Part shown: positions 52,287 to 60,520 of the stretch, in pieces
Numbering within the stretch: the stretch's first letter is position 1
Layout: the number at the start of each line of letters is the position of its first letter
Origin: UBA1924 sp963976625
GTDB lineage: Bacteria; Planctomycetota; Phycisphaerae; Phycisphaerales; UBA1924
Length of the DNA stretch: 64,000 nt
Direction: 5' to 3'
NCBI GenBank assembly: GCA_963976625.1
Contig: CAXBLA010000006.1
Location: forward strand, 1 to 64,000
The notes under the pieces: generated by a model
Database searches by the model: none
The model's input: the letters and a program-made list of their open reading frames with translations, nothing else
What the model was told of the DNA's origin: nothing
Translations under genes and position numbers: made by a program

Positions 52287-53270
52287 TTATGGATCAAACT
52301 TTTCCCAGTTGGTCTGGGAGAAATCCGACGCCCCGCGTTGCTCGGCTTGCCAGCGGGCACCCAGATCTGCGATCTGGCGTTGGTGCTGCATCCGAGCGCT
52401 GCTCATGGCACTCCACTGATTTCCAGGGATCGCAACCCCAAGGGAATACAGTGTATAGCGGGAGGGATTGTTGGCACCCCGAGCTCCAGAATCCACTACA
52501 GGGACCCCGATGACTGCCACTGAGTGTGAATACATGAACGATACCGCGTTTGCGGCTTGTTCGGCGTTGAGGGTCGCCAGCACGAGGTAGTTGAGCCCGG
52601 GCTCGCGGGGGTCGCTCGTCAAGAACCCCGAGGCGCTCAGGATCCCGGCTCCGGTGGGCTGTTGGGCTGTGCTGTTTGCTTGATTTGGGGCTGAGTTTAT
52701 AGTTGGGTTCGTATTTGGCGTGTTCTGAGTTGGTCGGTTGACCACCGGCTGATTCACGATCGGATCTGGCTGGGTGCCTGTATCCATCGGGCGGACGACC
52801 GGCTGGTCATCGACGAGCTGGCTCATCTCTTCCTTGCCGGCCTTGTTGCCCCGCTGGTAGCCGATGGTCCATGCGCCGATGATCAGCGCGAGGGCGATGA
52901 CGATCAGGGCGTAGAACATTGGGGATGACAGGCGGATGCCCGAGTCGCTTTGTGTGTCTTCGTCGAACATCGCGGCGGCGGCGGAGCGCTCTGCTCGTGA
53001 TACCCCGCCGGAGGTGTCCCATGCGGTCTGCTTGGTTGGAGCAGACTGGGTTGACGATGCCGCCTGTACATGGGGCAGCGCCTGCGGCTGCGCGGGGCTC
53101 TGGGCCGGCGCGGCTGCGGCGTCAAGCGATGGGCTCGATGGAGCCGGGCTTGTTGGGGCGTTTGAGCTCTGTGGTTGGTTTGGTTTGGGCGTCGGCTTGG
53201 GCGCGTGCGGGTCCTGCCCACGCTCTCGCATGAGATCAAACAACGGCGGCCCTGAGCGACGATCGGTCAT
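52287..53270 (-). CDS. Single-pass membrane protein with Pro/Ala-rich cytoplasmic part
   Basis: 327 aa from the ATG at 53270. A long Pro/Gln/Ala/Ser-rich N-terminal region (about 20-80) precedes a membrane helix (about 119-137). An Asn/Gln/Pro-rich linker follows, then a small alpha/beta domain (LNYLVLATLNAEQAANAV...YTLYSLGV) that may be SPOR-like. TACTAT ends 5 nt before the ATG and no ribosome-binding site exists. It diverges from nuoI with 83 bp between starts. Confidence 0.65.
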   Translation of the reverse strand: MTDRRSGPPLFDLMRERGQDPHAPKPTPKPNQPQSSNAPTSPAPSSPSLDAAAAPAQSPAQPQALPHVQAASSTQSAPTKQTAWDTSGGVSRAERSAAAAMFDEDTQSDSGIRLSSPMFYALIVIALALIIGAWTIGYQRGNKAGKEEMSQLVDDQPVVRPMDTGTQPDPIVNQPVVNRPTQNTPNTNPTINSAPNQANSTAQQPTGAGILSASGFLTSDPREPGLNYLVLATLNAEQAANAVSFMYSHSVAVIGVPVVDSGARGANNPSRYTLYSLGVAIPGNQWSAMSSARMQHQRQIADLGARWQAEQRGASDFSQTNWEKFDP

Positions 53271-53275
53271 GGGCA

Positions 53276-53281
53276 ATAGTA
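53276..53281 (-). promoter_or_regulatory. -10-like hexamer at leaderless start
   Basis: On the minus strand TACTAT, TGCCC, ATG (53270). Confidence 0.4.
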
Positions 53282-53339
53282 TGCACGAAATCCGTGTCGA
53301 AGTACACCCCGCCCGGATACTTCGATCCAAGATTGACGC

Positions 53340-53345
53340 TATACT
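53340..53345 (+). promoter_or_regulatory. -10-like hexamer before nuoI
   Basis: TATACT ends 8 nt before the ATG at 53354; there is no Shine-Dalgarno sequence. Confidence 0.4.
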
Positions 53346-53353
53346 CGCTCGAT

Positions 53354-53899
53354 ATGGCTATTCACGAAGATGACATCATCACAATCACGCCCAAGTCCAT
53401 GTCCTCATCGGAGGCGATGTATGTGCCTTCGATCGTCAAGGGCTTCGGGACCACGATGCGCCACTTCTTTACCTCCTTCGGGCAGGGCAGGACGAGCCGA
53501 ACGCTTCAGTATCCTGAGCAACGGCGCGAGCACTACACGCCCGAGCAGGGCGGGCTTGAGCCGTCGAACTTCCGCGGCGTGCATCGGTTGAATAAGGACA
53601 GCGCCGGGCGCGTCAAGTGCGTGGCGTGTATGATGTGCCCCACGATTTGCCCGGCCAACTGCATCCATATCGAAGCAGCGGAATCGCCTTGGGATGATCG
53701 CGAGAAGTACCCCGCGAAGTTTGAGATCGATGAGCTCCGCTGTATCTTCTGCGGCATGTGCGAAGAGGCGTGCCCGGTTGATGCGATCGAGCTGACCCCG
53801 ATGTACGATGTGGTGGGCAAGTCACGCCAGGAGATGGTGTTCGATAAGAACAAGCTGCTGCATATCTACGATCTGACGATCGAACAGAAGCCCATGTAA
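53354..53899 (+). CDS. nuoI: NADH-quinone oxidoreductase subunit I
   Basis: 181 aa. Two 4Fe-4S motifs, CVACMMCPTICP and CIFCGMCEEACP, with the linking FEIDELRC, define the ferredoxin-like subunit that carries clusters N6a and N6b in complex I. The start at 53354 gives a typical N-terminus with GFGTTMRHFFTSF. It stands alone, like nuoC at 26267-26821. No other nuo gene is next to it. Confidence 0.95.
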   Translation: MAIHEDDIITITPKSMSSSEAMYVPSIVKGFGTTMRHFFTSFGQGRTSRTLQYPEQRREHYTPEQGGLEPSNFRGVHRLNKDSAGRVKCVACMMCPTICPANCIHIEAAESPWDDREKYPAKFEIDELRCIFCGMCEEACPVDAIELTPMYDVVGKSRQEMVFDKNKLLHIYDLTIEQKPM

Positions 53900-54038
53900 G
53901 CCGAGCGGCCAATCGCTTGATCGAAAAAGAGAAGCTGAATGCCTCGATGCGGAGCACATGCCCCGGATTGAGGCTCTTTCATTGCCCATTGAGCAAAGAG
54001 TGCCCAAAACAGTTGAGTCCCAATACGATCTGTACACG

Positions 54039-54072
54039 AAAAAGCAGGCCCAATGATTGATTGAGCCTGCTT
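54039..54072 (-). terminator. Intrinsic terminator of PPC protein copy 1
   Basis: AAGCAGGC/GCCTGCTT inverted repeat (54042-54049 with 54065-54072) with a 15-nt loop; on the minus strand it runs into a T tract. Confidence 0.75.
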
Positions 54073-54115
54073 TGGATTTGTTTCGATCGAAGAATCTTCG
54101 ATTGATTGTTTGGTT

Positions 54116-54673
54116 TTATCGACGGCGACGAGTCGCGACGATACCACCCATGCCGAAGAGTGCGAGTGCACCTGGAGCTGGGATGGAGAAGCCGACGCTC
54201 AGCTTGTATGCGAACTCTTCGCCGTGGCCTGCGCCTGCAGCGTCGAGGCCGTCAGCAAGTTCGTCTGAACCGAGCGAGCCAGAATCAACATCACCGAAGC
54301 CGGAGAAACCGACGTAGTAGGTTCCGGCTGCGAGGTTTTCTATCTGGAGGGCGGGCATCAAGCCAGCGCCATCGTCGTCGCTGAATGCGATCACATCGCC
54401 GCCAGCGGTCACGATCTGCATGATGCCGTCGCCGGTGCCGAATGCTGAGAAGAACGCGAGGTCTGCGTCTACATCGAGCGTGAAGCTGAACCAGTCAACA
54501 TCGCTTGCACCGAGGTTCGCGCTGACAAGCACGGACTCGTTGGCTGCGTTGTATGAGCCAAGGTCGTTTGCGGTCGCGAGTGTGTTGTTGGCTTCGGATT
54601 CACTGAAGAAGCTGCCTGCGTATGCAGTGCCTGCCAGTGAAACAGTTGCAATAAGTACTGCTAGTTTTTCCAT
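54116..54673 (-). CDS. PPC-domain PEP-CTERM protein, copy 1
   Basis: 185 aa; strong AAGGAG before the ATG. Signal peptide ends near AYAG. The body is a bacterial pre-peptidase C-terminal (PPC)-type beta-sandwich: SESEANNTLATANDLG, ASDVDWFSFTLDVDADL, DGIMQIVTAGGDVIAF, ENLAAGTYYVGFSGFGDVD. Tail IPAPGALALFGMGGIVA followed by TRRRR, a PEP-CTERM-like sorting signal. By eye about 60% identical to the next gene upstream, so a tandem duplicate. Confidence 0.88.
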   Translation of the reverse strand: MEKLAVLIATVSLAGTAYAGSFFSESEANNTLATANDLGSYNAANESVLVSANLGASDVDWFSFTLDVDADLAFFSAFGTGDGIMQIVTAGGDVIAFSDDDGAGLMPALQIENLAAGTYYVGFSGFGDVDSGSLGSDELADGLDAAGAGHGEEFAYKLSVGFSIPAPGALALFGMGGIVATRRRR

Positions 54674-54813
54674 TGTTCTCTCTCCTTCTCGTTCAAATCC
54701 TGTGATGTCCGGCGGAAAAGCTCTCTCTTTTCAACCCTCTGGTAGACCGAAAATCACGATCGTGCAAATGTCCAAAGAACCTTCGGTACAGATGTCGATA
54801 AACTATTATACAG

Positions 54814-54850
54814 AAAAACAGCCAGCTTCAAGATGAAACTGGCTGTTTTT
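54814..54850. terminator. Bidirectional intrinsic terminator
   Basis: Perfect 12-bp inverted repeat AAAAACAGCCAG/CTGGCTGTTTTT (54814-54825 with 54839-54850), 13-nt loop, A-tract and T-tract on either side. It ends PPC copy 2 on the minus strand. Confidence 0.9.
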
Positions 54851-54928
54851 GTTGAAAATTGTTGGCTGTATGGGCATTTTGCCCGAATTGCCGATTTTTG
54901 ACTCGATAACCGAGTTTTTTATAAGCGA

Positions 54929-55492
54929 TTAGCGACGACGGCGTGCGATCATCAGGCCGCCCATGCCCAAGAGTGCGGTGGCACCAGGAGCAGGAACGAT
55001 CGAGAAGCCCACATTGAGCTTGTAGGCGAAGCTTTCGCCATGCCCTTCACCGGTGTCCAGGCGACCATCAGCGAGCTCGTCGGTCCCGACGGAGCTGGAA
55101 TCCACATCGCCAAAGCCTGAGATCCCGATGTAGTAGGTGCCGGCGGCCAAGTTTTCGATCTGGATGGATGGCATGAGCCCGACGCCGGAGTCATCGTCGA
55201 ATGCGATGACATCGCCGCCGGTTGCCACGATCTGCATCAGCCCGTCAGCGCCTGCAGCGGAGAAGATGGAAAAGAACGAGAGTGAGGCATCGTTGTCGAG
55301 CGTGAATGAGAACCAGTCTACATCGCTGGTGCCCATCACACCATCGAGCACCAAGTTGCCCCCGGGCGCATCGAAAGTGCCCAAGTCATTGGCCATGGCG
55401 ATGGTGTCATTGTTTTCTGACTCACTAAAGAAGTTGCCGGCGTGCGCTGATGCGGCCATCGCGGCAACTGTACATAGAACTGTATACTTCAT
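54929..55492 (-). CDS. PPC-domain PEP-CTERM protein, copy 2
   Basis: 187 aa from the ATG at 55492, with AGAGGAG upstream. Signal peptide ends near AHAG. Same core as copy 1: SESENNDTIAMANDLG, TSDVDWFSFTLDNDASL, DGLMQIVATGGDVIAF, ENLAAGTYYIGISGFGDVD, GHGESFAYKLNVGFSI. Tail VPAPGATALLGMGGLMI followed by ARRRR. The two copies also share the layout of DELADG plus Gly/His near the end. Likely surface or matrix proteins. Confidence 0.88.
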   Translation of the reverse strand: MKYTVLCTVAAMAASAHAGNFFSESENNDTIAMANDLGTFDAPGGNLVLDGVMGTSDVDWFSFTLDNDASLSFFSIFSAAGADGLMQIVATGGDVIAFDDDSGVGLMPSIQIENLAAGTYYIGISGFGDVDSSSVGTDELADGRLDTGEGHGESFAYKLNVGFSIVPAPGATALLGMGGLMIARRRR

Positions 55493-55744
55493 GTCTTCTT
55501 CTCCTCTAGAAGCTGGATGTTGCTGCGCCGAAGCACAGGTGGCGAGGCTTCCCTCGAATATACCTTGCACCACATCTACGAAAATACCATAGATTTTACA
55601 AAATATTGAGCGAAATAATTACAAATCATTCAAAATCAGGTGTGGCTCTGCACATTCCCTTGACTGGGCGGACCAATCCCCCCTGTTTTCAGGTTTTTTA
55701 GCAAATTGGTGGCACATCGTCCAATATGGATGTACATCTATGGA

Positions 55745-55930
55745 GCGAAGGTCAGGAATCTTGTTTTCTGACCTCTTCTATGTGCTTGATCGGGACCAGA
55801 TAGTCGATCGAAAGCACTCAATGGACGGTGTTGACCCACGACTTGTAGGTGCACACGAGTTGTTTGTGTGCAACGGATCAGAGAGAGGCCGCTCGGTGGG
55901 TGTAGAACCCGGCGGCCTCTTTCATTTTTT
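55745..55930 (+). ncRNA. Candidate structured small RNA
   Basis: Four successive hairpins: AGGTCAG/CTGACCT (55749-55755 with 55768-55774), GTGCTTGATCG with CGATC-GA-AAGCAC (55782-55792 with 55805-55817), GCACAC/GTGTGC near 55851-55871, and a terminator (55884-55920) with T-rich tail. No open frame spans it with coding character. It does not fit tmRNA, SRP RNA or RNase P RNA by their conserved motifs. 6S RNA is not supported either. The 5' end is unknown. Confidence 0.4.
55884..55930 (+). terminator. Intrinsic terminator ending the candidate RNA
   Basis: Perfect 9-bp stem AGAGGCCGC/GCGGCCTCT (55884-55892 with 55912-55920), 19-nt loop, then a T-rich tail (TTCATTTTTT). No protein gene lies upstream on this strand within 2 kb. 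Confidence 0.85.
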
Positions 55931-56009
55931 GTATTTTATTACATTTCATAGCCCCATAATCAGGGCGTTTGTTTGCTTGGTTTACCGCTTAGGTGCATCG
56001 AGGCGGGTA

Positions 56010-56915
56010 TCAGTTTGTGAGTTTGGTCAGACTGACCGAAAACTCCCCCGCTGCGCTTCCAATCGCGGCTTGCCATGATTCGCCAGCATTTGGCTCTGGA
56101 TAGATCACCGAACGCGAGGCGTTGACGATGACGCCGAGTTCGCCAGCTGAGAGCGGCCCGCCAACTGCATCGGTTCGGGTCATCGGGCGGACATCCTCGA
56201 CGGTGCCTCCTTGGGCCCCGACCCCGGGGACGAGGAACATGGCGTTGGGCATCAGTGTTCGCAGCCTTTGGACATCCTGGGCTGATTTCGTGGCCCCTAC
56301 GACTGCGCCGAGGTTGCTTAAGCCGCGTTCACCGAGTGAGGATTGGCCCATCTCGGCGATCATCGAGCTGATTCCGTGGGCGACGCATGAGCCGTCGTGG
56401 AGCTCTTGGAGCTGGACTCGATCGGAATCGGGGTTGCTGGTCCGGGCGAGGGCGAAGACGCCGAGCCCGGCGTCTAAGAATGGTTCGATCGAGGACGGGC
56501 CCATGTATGGAGAGACGGTGATGAAGTGGGCCCCCATGTCGGCGGCTCCGACGGCGTAGTGGGTTGCTGATGAGCCGATATCGCCGCGTTTGGCGTCGAG
56601 GATCACGATCAGGCCCAGATCGCGGGCGTGGGCGATGACTTTTTCGAGGATGGCGTAGCCCTTTGAGCCGTAGCGTTCGAAGCAGGCGCTCTGGGGCTTG
56701 ACGACCGATGCTGATTCTTTAATCGCGTCGAGGATCGCCAGGGAGAAGGTTTCGATGGCTTCGAGTTCGGGCAGCGCGGCGAGGTTTCTGGGGAGCTTGC
56801 TGTAGACCGGATCGATCCCTATGCAGGCTGGCGAGCCCGCGGTGTCGATGGCGTGGACCAGCTGATCGATCGGCGACTTGGTTTGGGGGGCGGCGGACGC
56901 GGTTGTATTGGGCAT
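56010..56915 (-). CDS. pyrF: Orotidine 5'-phosphate decarboxylase
   Basis: 301 aa, the longer type 2 form. The catalytic motif is DAKRGDIGSSATHYA. It is preceded by PACIGIDPVYSKLP and followed by TVSPYMGPSSIEPFL and VPGVGAQGGTVEDV. It makes UMP in pyrimidine synthesis. GGAG lies 9 nt before the ATG. Divergent from the DUF971 gene, 43 bp between starts. Confidence 0.94.
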   Translation of the reverse strand: MPNTTASAAPQTKSPIDQLVHAIDTAGSPACIGIDPVYSKLPRNLAALPELEAIETFSLAILDAIKESASVVKPQSACFERYGSKGYAILEKVIAHARDLGLIVILDAKRGDIGSSATHYAVGAADMGAHFITVSPYMGPSSIEPFLDAGLGVFALARTSNPDSDRVQLQELHDGSCVAHGISSMIAEMGQSSLGERGLSNLGAVVGATKSAQDVQRLRTLMPNAMFLVPGVGAQGGTVEDVRPMTRTDAVGGPLSAGELGVIVNASRSVIYPEPNAGESWQAAIGSAAGEFSVSLTKLTN

Positions 56916-56958
56916 CTGTACGGTCTCCGGCGAAGATGAGCACTACACTTTAGCAGCG

Positions 56959-57354
56959 ATGAAACAGACACACACCCCAATCAATCTGGATCTGAAAAAA
57001 GAAGAATCGCTCACGATCGAATGGAGCGATGGTCGCTGTTCGAGCTACCCGATCGCGTACTTGCGTCGGATGTCGCCGAGCGCGGATATGCGTGAGCTGC
57101 GCAAGGCGATGGCCAGCAACCCGCTGACGATCCTGCCCGATTCGCTCGGGTCTTCTGGTGTGCTGTCGGCCACGGGCGCGGAGATGGTTGGGAACTACGC
57201 CCTGCGGATCTCGTTCTCTGATGGGCATGACACGGGGATCTACACCTGGGATTACCTGCGTGAGATTGATCCGGCCACGCGTGATGGCGGTTTGACCCCG
57301 TCGGATCAAGGACCGAGCCACAGCAACCCGCTGGGATTGGGGCCCAAGCAATGA
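56959..57354 (+). CDS. DUF971-domain protein
   Basis: 131 aa from the ATG at 56959. The pattern LTIEWSDGRCSSYPIAYLR ... LRISFSDGHDTGIYTWDYLREI is the DUF971 (GBBH-like N-terminal) fold, a small metal-binding-type domain often seen near iron-sulfur cluster or quinone genes. The stop overlaps the next start by 4 nt. TACACT ends 9 nt before the ATG. Function unknown. Confidence 0.85.
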   Translation: MKQTHTPINLDLKKEESLTIEWSDGRCSSYPIAYLRRMSPSADMRELRKAMASNPLTILPDSLGSSGVLSATGAEMVGNYALRISFSDGHDTGIYTWDYLREIDPATRDGGLTPSDQGPSHSNPLGLGPKQ

Positions 57355-58127
57355 ACACCACCGATCCTGAGTTTGCCCTTGCCGAGCTTGACCTAGAGCC
57401 CTCTCGGCTCAAGCGAATCGCGAGAATCCGTAAAGCCACGCTGCCCAAGCCCAAGAAGCTCGAAAAAATACGCGAGCAGATTGAGGGGCGGCTCAACAAG
57501 CTGACCGACCCGATCGCGGTTGAAGGGCTCCTCAATCTGGATGTCCAAGAACTGGCGTTCGGCACCAGCAGCAGTGCGCAGCTCTACCCGGTCGAGCACG
57601 GCCCCACCGCTCAGCAGGTGGGAGCCGCGGGGCTCCATCCGTACCGCCCCAATGAGTATCGCCTGCTCTGGCTGCACGATGGGCGGACCTTTGAGGTTGT
57701 CCAGACGCAGAAGAATGCGGCGTACACGATCTACGCCGATGGGATTGATGTCGGGAGTGTGCAGGCCGTGGATCAGCGGATGATGCTCTGGGTGTTCCCG
57801 ATCACCTCGGGCTGGCGGATCAGCATCGGCGGGGAAGAAGTTTGTACGGTGCGGGCCGCCAAACGCAAGCGGATGCGGGTGTCGGTGGAGTTTGTGGATG
57901 GTCGATCGCTGATTACTTGGATCGGGCCGGCCAAGTCGGCGTCTGGGCAGCAGATGCTCAAGCTCTTGCACAGCGCAGGGCTGCGCGAGGAGCGCCCGGG
58001 CAACTCGAACTGGTTCCTGCCCAGAGACGAGCACGACAAACCGATCGCCGACACGCTCGAAGATCGGCTCGCGCTCCTTGGTATGTCGTTACTCATGCGC
58101 ACCGCATGTATGCCCAGCGGCGAATGA
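57351..58127 (+). CDS. Uncharacterised protein between DUF971 and recG
   Basis: 258 aa. The ATG overlaps the DUF971 stop (ATGA). The N-terminal 70 residues are helical and basic. The middle has beta-strands (YRLLWLHDGRTFEVVQ, AYTIYADGIDVGSVQA, WRISIGGEEVCTVRAA) that may be a PH-like or Tubby-like fold. No family is recognised. Co-transcribed with DUF971 and probably recG (32 bp downstream). Confidence 0.65.
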   Translation: MNTTDPEFALAELDLEPSRLKRIARIRKATLPKPKKLEKIREQIEGRLNKLTDPIAVEGLLNLDVQELAFGTSSSAQLYPVEHGPTAQQVGAAGLHPYRPNEYRLLWLHDGRTFEVVQTQKNAAYTIYADGIDVGSVQAVDQRMMLWVFPITSGWRISIGGEEVCTVRAAKRKRMRVSVEFVDGRSLITWIGPAKSASGQQMLKLLHSAGLREERPGNSNWFLPRDEHDKPIADTLEDRLALLGMSLLMRTACMPSGE

Positions 58128-58159
58128 TCCGCACCGGTTAGGAAACCCCGAAGCAGACC

Positions 58160-60292
58160 ATGCCCAGCATTACACTCACGACTCCGATCCACCAGCTCCC
58201 GGGCATCGCCCCCACGCACATCGAGAAGCTCGAGATCTTGGGCGTGCACAATGTGGGGCAGCTCTTGGTGCACCTGCCCCACCGCCATGAGTGGATCCGG
58301 GCGCAGTCCGGGGTTGGGGACTTGGAGCCCGGCGTGATCGGCTCGGTTGTGGGCGAGGTGACGGCGACGAAGATTTCTGGGTTTGGGCGCAAGGCTCGTT
58401 TTCAGGCGGTGATCTGTGATGAGAGCGGGCGGCTGGACTTAGTGTTCTTCAATCAGGCATTTCTGGCGAAGAAAATTCACGCGGGGATGTATCTGCGGGT
58501 GCAGGGCAAGCCGACCAAGTTTGGGCCGGGGCTGCAGATGAGCAGCCCGCAGTTTTCGATTATCCCCTTCGACGAGGTCGAGTCGTTGGATATGAATCAG
58601 GACGACGAGTACCGCCCGGTGTACCCGGCGACCGACGGGCTGGGCTCGCCTCAGATCCACGCGATTGTGAAGACGGTCCTCGATCAGGGGTGCGCATTGC
58701 TCGAAGACCACCTGGGCGATGAGTACCGGCGCGAGCGAGAGCTGCCCACGCTTGGTCAGGCGTACCGGATGATGCACGCGCCCCAGAGCGAAGCCGATGT
58801 GCACTCGGCCCGGCGTCGGCTGGCGTACGACGAGCTGCTGATGCTTCAGCTCGGGGTGCACATGAAGCGGGCGCACCTGCGCCGGACGCTCAAGGCCCCG
58901 GCCTTGGCGCGTACGCCGGAGATTAACGAGCGGATCTTGGCGCGGATGCCGTTTACGCTCACGCCCGCCCAGCAGCGTGTGGTTGATGAGATCTCGCGGG
59001 ATTTGAGCTTCGAGACGCCGACGAACCGATTGGTGCAGGGCGATGTGGGCTCGGGCAAGACCATTGTCGCGCTCGATGCGATGCTCTTGGCGATCGCCCA
59101 CGGGCATCAGGCGGCGTTGATGGCGCCGACGGAGCTGCTGGCCGAACAGCATTATTTGTCGATGACCGCGATGCTCAAGGGCTCGACGGTGCGGGTGGAG
59201 CTGCTGACGGGATCGATGCCCAAGGGTGATCGCGAGGCGGTGGTCGCCCGGATCGGCGCTGGTGAGGTGGATCTGATTATTGGTACGCATGCGCTCGTGT
59301 CGGAATCGGTGGCGTTCCATTCGTTGGCGGTGGCAGTGATTGATGAGCAGCACCGGTTTGGTGTTGAGCAGCGGGCCAAGCTGCGGGTCAAGGGCGGGCA
59401 GTCGGTGGGCAGTGAGCATGACGCGGAGACGCCGCATGTGATTGTGATGACGGCGACGCCCATCCCCCGGACCATCGGGCTGACGATCTTTGGGGACTTG
59501 GATATTTCGACCATTGATGCGCTCCCCCCGGGGCGCACGCCGGTGGTGACCAAGCAGGTGACGAGCGACAAACGATCGACGGTGTACCGGTGGATCAAAG
59601 AGAAGATCGAAGGCGGCGATCAGGTCTTTATCGTCGTCGCGGCCATCGAGCCCGGGGGCAAGACCTCGGGTCAGGGCAGCGCCCCGGTGCGGGATCTGCG
59701 GACCCTGATGAAGGAACTCGAGGGCGGTGAGCTCAATGGCGTGCACATCGCGGCCCTGCACGGTCGGCTCAAGCGCGATACACGCGAGCACATCATGCAC
59801 CGGTTCCGCGCGGGCAAGATCGACTGCCTGATCGCGACAACCGTGATCGAGGTCGGGGTCGATATCCCCAACGCAACGGTGATGGTGATCGAGGATGCTG
59901 ATCGATTTGGGCTTGCCCAACTCCACCAACTCCGCGGGCGCGTCGGGCGGGGCGAGAAGCCCGGCGTGTGCGTGCTGATCGGGAACCCGAAGACGGAGGA
60001 TGGGATCGCCCGATTGCAGGCGATGGTGGATACGACCTCGGGCTTTGAGCTCTCGGAGAAGGACCTGGAGATCCGCGGGGCGGGCGATGTGTTTGGGACG
60101 CGCCAGAGCGGGGCGCCACCGTTTAAGGTGGCGGACCCGTTCAAGGAGATCGAGCTGCTGCAGATGGCGAGGCGAGACGCGGGGCACTGGATTGCGGAAT
60201 CCCCCACGCTCGGGCGTCCTGCCGATGCGCTGGCCAGGCGGCGGCTGCTCAAAGCCCATGGGCAGTGGCTCGGGCTCGGCGATGTGGGCTAA
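58160..60292 (+). CDS. recG: ATP-dependent DNA helicase RecG
   Basis: 710 aa. N-terminal wedge (OB-fold) region: IEKLEILGVHNVGQLLVHLP, then VVGEVTATKISGFGRKARF. Helicase motifs: Walker A GDVGSGKTIVALDAML, LMAPTELLAEQH (Ia), DEQHRFGVEQR (DExH-type box), MTATPIPRT (III), ALHGRLKRD (IV), VIEVGVDIPNA (V), QLRGRVGRGEKPGVCVL (VI). It remodels stalled replication forks and Holliday junctions. Full length. Confidence 0.97.
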   Translation: MPSITLTTPIHQLPGIAPTHIEKLEILGVHNVGQLLVHLPHRHEWIRAQSGVGDLEPGVIGSVVGEVTATKISGFGRKARFQAVICDESGRLDLVFFNQAFLAKKIHAGMYLRVQGKPTKFGPGLQMSSPQFSIIPFDEVESLDMNQDDEYRPVYPATDGLGSPQIHAIVKTVLDQGCALLEDHLGDEYRRERELPTLGQAYRMMHAPQSEADVHSARRRLAYDELLMLQLGVHMKRAHLRRTLKAPALARTPEINERILARMPFTLTPAQQRVVDEISRDLSFETPTNRLVQGDVGSGKTIVALDAMLLAIAHGHQAALMAPTELLAEQHYLSMTAMLKGSTVRVELLTGSMPKGDREAVVARIGAGEVDLIIGTHALVSESVAFHSLAVAVIDEQHRFGVEQRAKLRVKGGQSVGSEHDAETPHVIVMTATPIPRTIGLTIFGDLDISTIDALPPGRTPVVTKQVTSDKRSTVYRWIKEKIEGGDQVFIVVAAIEPGGKTSGQGSAPVRDLRTLMKELEGGELNGVHIAALHGRLKRDTREHIMHRFRAGKIDCLIATTVIEVGVDIPNATVMVIEDADRFGLAQLHQLRGRVGRGEKPGVCVLIGNPKTEDGIARLQAMVDTTSGFELSEKDLEIRGAGDVFGTRQSGAPPFKVADPFKEIELLQMARRDAGHWIAESPTLGRPADALARRRLLKAHGQWLGLGDVG

Positions 60293-60314
60293 GGGACTGA
60301 TTTGGGGTGATCTG

Positions 60315-60383
60315 CCACTGAATTGTGGATAGCTTGAGCACCTATCTCATAATCATACTTTCCCCAAATCCACATGATTGTGG
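60315..60383. repeat. Two copies of CCAC-N3-ATTGTGG
   Basis: 14-bp near-palindromes at 60315-60328 and 60370-60383 match CCACnnnATTGTGG; a half copy (ATTTGTGG) lies near 60428-60435. They lie in the AT-rich region ahead of the HTH regulator and could be its operators. Confidence 0.4.
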
Positions 60384-60507
60384 CCCCTTGATTTTGTTCT
60401 GGGGACAATTGACCAGGCACACTCAAATTTGTGGCAAACCCCGCTTAGTTTGGCTCAATGGGGGTTCGTTTGGGTTTTTGTATGCGGCCGGGCACCGAAC
60501 AGTGTGA

Positions 60508-60513
60508 TAGACT
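60508..60513 (+). promoter_or_regulatory. -10-like hexamer at leaderless start
   Basis: TAGACT ends 7 nt before the ATG at 60521; there is no Shine-Dalgarno sequence. Confidence 0.4.
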
Positions 60514-60520
60514 GTTTCTT

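Larger units (their letters stand above)
55493..56009. other. Gene-free region with a structured element
   Basis: 517 bp. The first 240 bp are AT-rich with no gene. 55745-55930 forms consecutive hairpins ending in an intrinsic terminator (listed separately). The last 80 bp contain the 3' side of the convergent pyrF. No protein gene supported. Confidence 0.5.

Noticed and set aside
55745..55930. 6S RNA, tmRNA or SRP RNA identity for the candidate RNA
   Set aside because: No CCA end or tag frame, no GGAAGCA-type SRP loop, and the hairpin order does not give the 6S central bubble.
55740..56078. A 112-codon open frame across the structured region
   Set aside because: It runs through the terminator and has no ribosome-binding site or coding character.
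58439..60259. A 606-codon open frame antisense to recG
   Set aside because: Arg/His-rich shadow frame of a certain helicase gene; no start signal or family pattern.
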